A DNA stretch of 9,483 bases from positions 1 to 9,483 of the forward strand of contig CAJTVD010000107.1 of NCBI GenBank assembly GCA_910579495.1, given 5' to 3'. Under the pieces are notes generated by a model, which did no database searches, was not told the origin of the DNA, and was given only the letters and a program-made list of their open reading frames with translations. The stretch is from an uncultured Lachnospiraceae bacterium. GTDB taxonomy: Bacteria; Bacillota; Clostridia; Lachnospirales; Lachnospiraceae. Both the position numbers and the translations under genes were made by a program. Shown here piece after piece: positions 6,784 through 9,483 of the stretch (position 1 is its first letter; every line of letters begins with the position of its first letter).

Positions 6784-7561
6784 CCGGTTAAAAAAAGCAT
6801 TTGACAATATCCGCGCTGAAGGGGCGCTGAAAACATCCGCCAAAGATTTTCTCCATAAGGAAATCCTAAGGCGCAGCACAAAACAAAACCACATCCTGCC
6901 CAGGCGGGTTTTTGTTGCTTTTTCGTCCCTTGCCATAATACTTTTTTCAGGCGGGATGCTCTCTTACCTTTATTTTACCCCTGACGCTTATATTGACATG
7001 GATGTAAACCCGTCTTTTGAGATTACCCTGAACCATTTTGACAGGGTAATTGATACCTATGCCTATAACCCTGACGGCAGGCAAATACTGGAAGATGCCG
7101 ATGTGAAATATAAAAATTATGAGGAGGCTGTCAGCCTTTTGCTTGATACCATCGCCCAAAAGGGATACACACAGGAAAACGGCCTGATCTCCATTACCCT
7201 CCAGTCCAACAGCGGGAAAAAAGAAACTGCCATGCTGTCATATATAGAATCTGTAGCGGAATCCCATCATGGCACAGCACAAATCGAGTGTTTTGCCATT
7301 GGCGGCCATTTAAGGGACACCGCCCACCATTTAAACTTAAGCCCCGCCAAATATCTTGCCATCCAGCACCTGATTGAGGTGGACCCTGCTGCCTCCTGGG
7401 ACTGTTGCAGGGAGCATACCATAGGAGAACTCAAGGCACTGACACAAGAACATGGCGGCAGCCACCATCACGCCACCGATGCTGATGAATCCGCAAATCC
7501 TGGCACCGGGGAAAAGGCAGGCCAGGGAAACCGCCATCACCGGGGCAGGCACCATCCGTAA
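6776..7561 (+). CDS. Membrane anti-sigma factor with RsgI-like extracellular domain and His-rich tail
   Basis: 261 residues from TTG (264 if GTG 6767 is used). A basic cytoplasmic segment (about 1-42, TDRLKKAF...LHKEILRRS) should hold the ECF sigma. One membrane helix, about 45-67, puts the rest outside. Directly after it is an RsgI-middle-domain-like segment (about 69-133): AYIDMDVNPSFEITLN, VIDTYAYNPDGRQIL, then NYEEAVSLLLDTIAQKGY. The Asn-Pro in DVNPSFE (N78-P79) matches the position where RsgI proteins of clostridia undergo autocleavage. A less conserved part follows with CC (210-211) and several His. The last 36 residues are a disordered His/Gly/Asp tail (HGGSHHH, then NRHHRGRHHP). The short HGGSHH also occurs at the mature end of the secreted protein two genes upstream. 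Position and coupling with the sigma gene support the anti-sigma role; the N-terminal domain is too short to recognise a family. Signal and metal binding are inferred. Confidence 0.82.
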   Translation: MTDRLKKAFDNIRAEGALKTSAKDFLHKEILRRSTKQNHILPRRVFVAFSSLAIILFSGGMLSYLYFTPDAYIDMDVNPSFEITLNHFDRVIDTYAYNPDGRQILEDADVKYKNYEEAVSLLLDTIAQKGYTQENGLISITLQSNSGKKETAMLSYIESVAESHHGTAQIECFAIGGHLRDTAHHLNLSPAKYLAIQHLIEVDPAASWDCCREHTIGELKALTQEHGGSHHHATDADESANPGTGEKAGQGNRHHRGRHHP

Positions 7562-7582
7562 CAGCGCTTTTCCTGGTTTGGC

Positions 7583-9400
7583 TTATTGATAGTACTGTGC
7601 CTGGGCGTTCCAAAGCTCCCGGTAAATCCCTTCTTTCCCTTCCAGTTCCTCATGGCTTCCCCTTTGTACCACCTGTCCTTGGCCAAACACCAAAATATCC
7701 TCGCAGAACCGGCAGGAGGCAAGCCTGTGGGAAATATAAAGGGCTGTCTTTTTCCCCACCATCCTGTCAAACCCTGCATAAACTTCGCATTCCGCCAAAG
7801 GGTCCAGGGCCGCCGTGGGCTCATCCATGATCACAAAGGCCGCATTTTTGTAAATCGCCCGGGCAATCGCCATCTTCTGCTTTTCCCCGCCGGAAAAGGA
7901 AACGCCCCTTTGGCCAAACTCCCTGCCCACACAGGTGGAAAGCCCCTCCCCCAGGCTCTGTAGGCGTTCCCCGAACCCCGCCCTTATAAGGGCTTCCCGC
8001 GCCCTGCCTTCTTCCACCCTGGCTCCCGAGGCAATATTTTCCCCCAGGGGGAAAGCAAACATGCAAAAATCCTGGAACACTACCGCAAAGAGCGTACAGT
8101 ATTCCTGATAATCATATTTGCGGATATCAATTCCGTTGAGCTTAATACACCCCTGCGTCACATCATAGAGCCTGCAAAGGAGCTTAATAAAGGTGCTCTT
8201 CCCGGAGCCGTTCTTTCCCACGATGGCCATCTTTTCCCCAATCACAAAAGAAAGGTTCAGGTCTTTGACCACATCCTTTTCTGTTCCCGGGTAGCGGAAG
8301 GAAACATGCTCAAAGTCAATTTGGAAGCGGTTATCCCTGCGTTTTTCCACAAAAAGGGTCCCCTGCTTTTTCTTTTCCAGATTCTTGTAGGTAATATAGT
8401 CCCTGGCATAATCGGCTGTGGATTTCATCCGCCCTGCGCAGATGGCAAAACGGGAAGCGGATTGGGCCAGCCGGATGATGCTGGCCGTATAAGCCACCAC
8501 ATTCCCGATGGATATCTGTCCCAGGTAAGCCTTCACCGCTGCAAAAAGATAGACCAAAAGCCCGCTGATACCAGGGAACGTCACATTCAGGAACTGGCGC
8601 CTGATATACATCTGGCCCATACGCCATTCCCCCTTCCTTGAGGCTTCAAACAAAGCGCCCACATCCTGATTGATTTCCCCCTGCTGCCCGTTGATCCTTA
8701 AATCCTTCTGGGATTCCACACCTGATAGCATATCCAGGTAATAAGCGCTTTTGTTGTGGACGCCGTCCAGCCCATCCAGTATCTCCACAGACTTTCTGGT
8801 GTAGTGGATGCCCGCCCGGTAATTCCCCCATACTAAAACCCCGATTACAAGGAACAAAAGCAGGGAAGCCAGCAGGGAAAGGCCCCCTCTTTCCCCGTCC
8901 AGCCCATCCTGCAGAGCCATAGGGAACAAAATTGCAATCGCCGTAAGGGCGGAAAGCAGCTCCTTTAGGGAATCCTTGAGCTGTAACAGGAACCATCCCC
9001 TTATCCCGAAAAACGACCTGCCAAGGGGTCTTGTGCGCAGTTCCTGGATACTGGTATCCTCTAAGTACTCATAATCCATAAACAGGCTCTGGCGGTTTAG
9101 CTGTTCCTCATCCAGCTCCCTGGTATAGTCCATCTTCTGGTTAAACCACTCCCCCAGCCGGGAACAGAGAATCTGTACCAGGAGCTTTAATGCCAGAGCC
9201 GCCGCCGCGCAGGAAAACAGTGCCCTAAGCCCCTCCCCACGGTACGCCCCATCCACCAACAGCCCGGTACAGAGTATGGCGATATAGGGATTCACCGCCT
9301 CCAGGACGGAAAGCAGAAGCGTACACGCGGCCATCTTCTTCTCCCTTCCTGTAATCTCCTTCAAAAGCAGCCATATATATTTAAAATCCTCTCTGTCCAT
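7583..9400 (-). CDS. ABC exporter half-transporter, fused membrane and ATPase domains
   Basis: 605 residues from ATG 9400. The N-terminal exporter-type membrane domain (about 1-335) shows hydrophobic helices near 24-49, 58-82, 147-165, 174-193 and 272-295. The ATPase follows (about 358-600): aromatic A-loop FRYPG (Y370), Walker A GKNGSGKS (395-402), Q-loop VVFQDF (Q443), signature FSGGE (502-506, variant of LSGGQ), Walker B VIMDE (D526, E527), and switch histidine ISHR (H558). All catalytic residues are present, so it should be active. Such proteins dimerise and export lipids, peptides or drugs; substrate cannot be told. Many clostridial versions work as heterodimers encoded side by side; a partner could lie beyond 9483, upstream in transcription. 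It converges on the anti-sigma gene with 21 bases between them and no clear terminator. It is not obviously part of the sigma operon. Confidence 0.92.
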   Translation of the reverse strand: MDREDFKYIWLLLKEITGREKKMAACTLLLSVLEAVNPYIAILCTGLLVDGAYRGEGLRALFSCAAAALALKLLVQILCSRLGEWFNQKMDYTRELDEEQLNRQSLFMDYEYLEDTSIQELRTRPLGRSFFGIRGWFLLQLKDSLKELLSALTAIAILFPMALQDGLDGERGGLSLLASLLLFLVIGVLVWGNYRAGIHYTRKSVEILDGLDGVHNKSAYYLDMLSGVESQKDLRINGQQGEINQDVGALFEASRKGEWRMGQMYIRRQFLNVTFPGISGLLVYLFAAVKAYLGQISIGNVVAYTASIIRLAQSASRFAICAGRMKSTADYARDYITYKNLEKKKQGTLFVEKRRDNRFQIDFEHVSFRYPGTEKDVVKDLNLSFVIGEKMAIVGKNGSGKSTFIKLLCRLYDVTQGCIKLNGIDIRKYDYQEYCTLFAVVFQDFCMFAFPLGENIASGARVEEGRAREALIRAGFGERLQSLGEGLSTCVGREFGQRGVSFSGGEKQKMAIARAIYKNAAFVIMDEPTAALDPLAECEVYAGFDRMVGKKTALYISHRLASCRFCEDILVFGQGQVVQRGSHEELEGKEGIYRELWNAQAQYYQ

Positions 9401-9417
9401 TGAACCCATCCTCCCCC
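9401..9417 (-). promoter_or_regulatory. Ribosome binding site deciding the ABC transporter start
   Basis: GGGGGAGG (9417-9410 on the - strand) directly abuts the upstream ATG at 9409, too close for initiation, but is 9 bases before the ATG at 9400. The shorter start (MDREDFKY) is therefore preferred. Confidence 0.6.
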
Positions 9418-9483
9418 TCTTTGTAGTAATAACTTCTCGGAATCTTCAGCCCTTATTTCATGGGGCTTTCAGAACCTATTTTT

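Noticed and set aside
9448..9467. Hairpin AGCCC/GGGCT upstream of the ABC gene as a terminator
   Set aside because: Only 5 bp with a 10-base loop and no proper T-run in either direction.
9410..9483. Tail of an upstream - strand gene ending at a TAA near 9456
   Set aside because: Only a few codons are visible and they match nothing recognisable, so it cannot be supported.

Overview
The window looks like chromosomal DNA from a motile, low-to-mid GC Firmicute, most likely a gut Lachnospiraceae/Clostridia relative. The grounds are strong AGGAGG-type ribosome binding sites, several large methyl-accepting chemotaxis proteins (MCPs) of clostridial type, an ECF sigma factor followed by an RsgI-like anti-sigma protein, and a fused ABC exporter. 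The assignment rests on protein character only; there is no marker gene here.

Left part (1-3530, + strand): two MCP genes lie in tandem 28 bases apart. The first (to 1289) keeps only the end of its sensory bundle and has no credible start. The second (1318-3462) is a complete dCache-HAMP-signalling receptor. A bidirectional hairpin terminator (3497-3529) follows. The rest of the gap, up to the stop codon of the next gene, is filled by three tandem 37-bp copies of a GC-rich hairpin-forming repeat.

Middle (3642-5663, - strand): a third MCP of the Cache-HAMP-signalling type reads in one frame over 673 residues but is cut by a single TAA at 4305-4307, so it is probably a recent pseudogene. A 205-bp divergent intergenic region (5664-5868) separates it from the next operon and holds candidate promoters for both sides.

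Right-centre (5869-7561, + strand): a compact three-gene operon encodes a small secreted histidine-rich protein, an ECF sigma factor, and a single-pass anti-sigma protein with an RsgI-like extracellular domain and a histidine-rich C-terminal tail. A TGAAAG-N17-CGTATT element upstream resembles ECF promoters, suggesting autoregulation. I infer that this is an envelope- or metal-responsive system in which the exported His-rich protein is effector, buffer or signal partner. It is the most interesting part of the window.

Right end (7583-9400, - strand): a complete ABC exporter half-transporter (membrane domain plus ATPase) converges on the operon with a 21-bp gap. No CheA, CheW, CheR or flagellar genes are in the window, so the receptors would rely on chemotaxis machinery encoded elsewhere.
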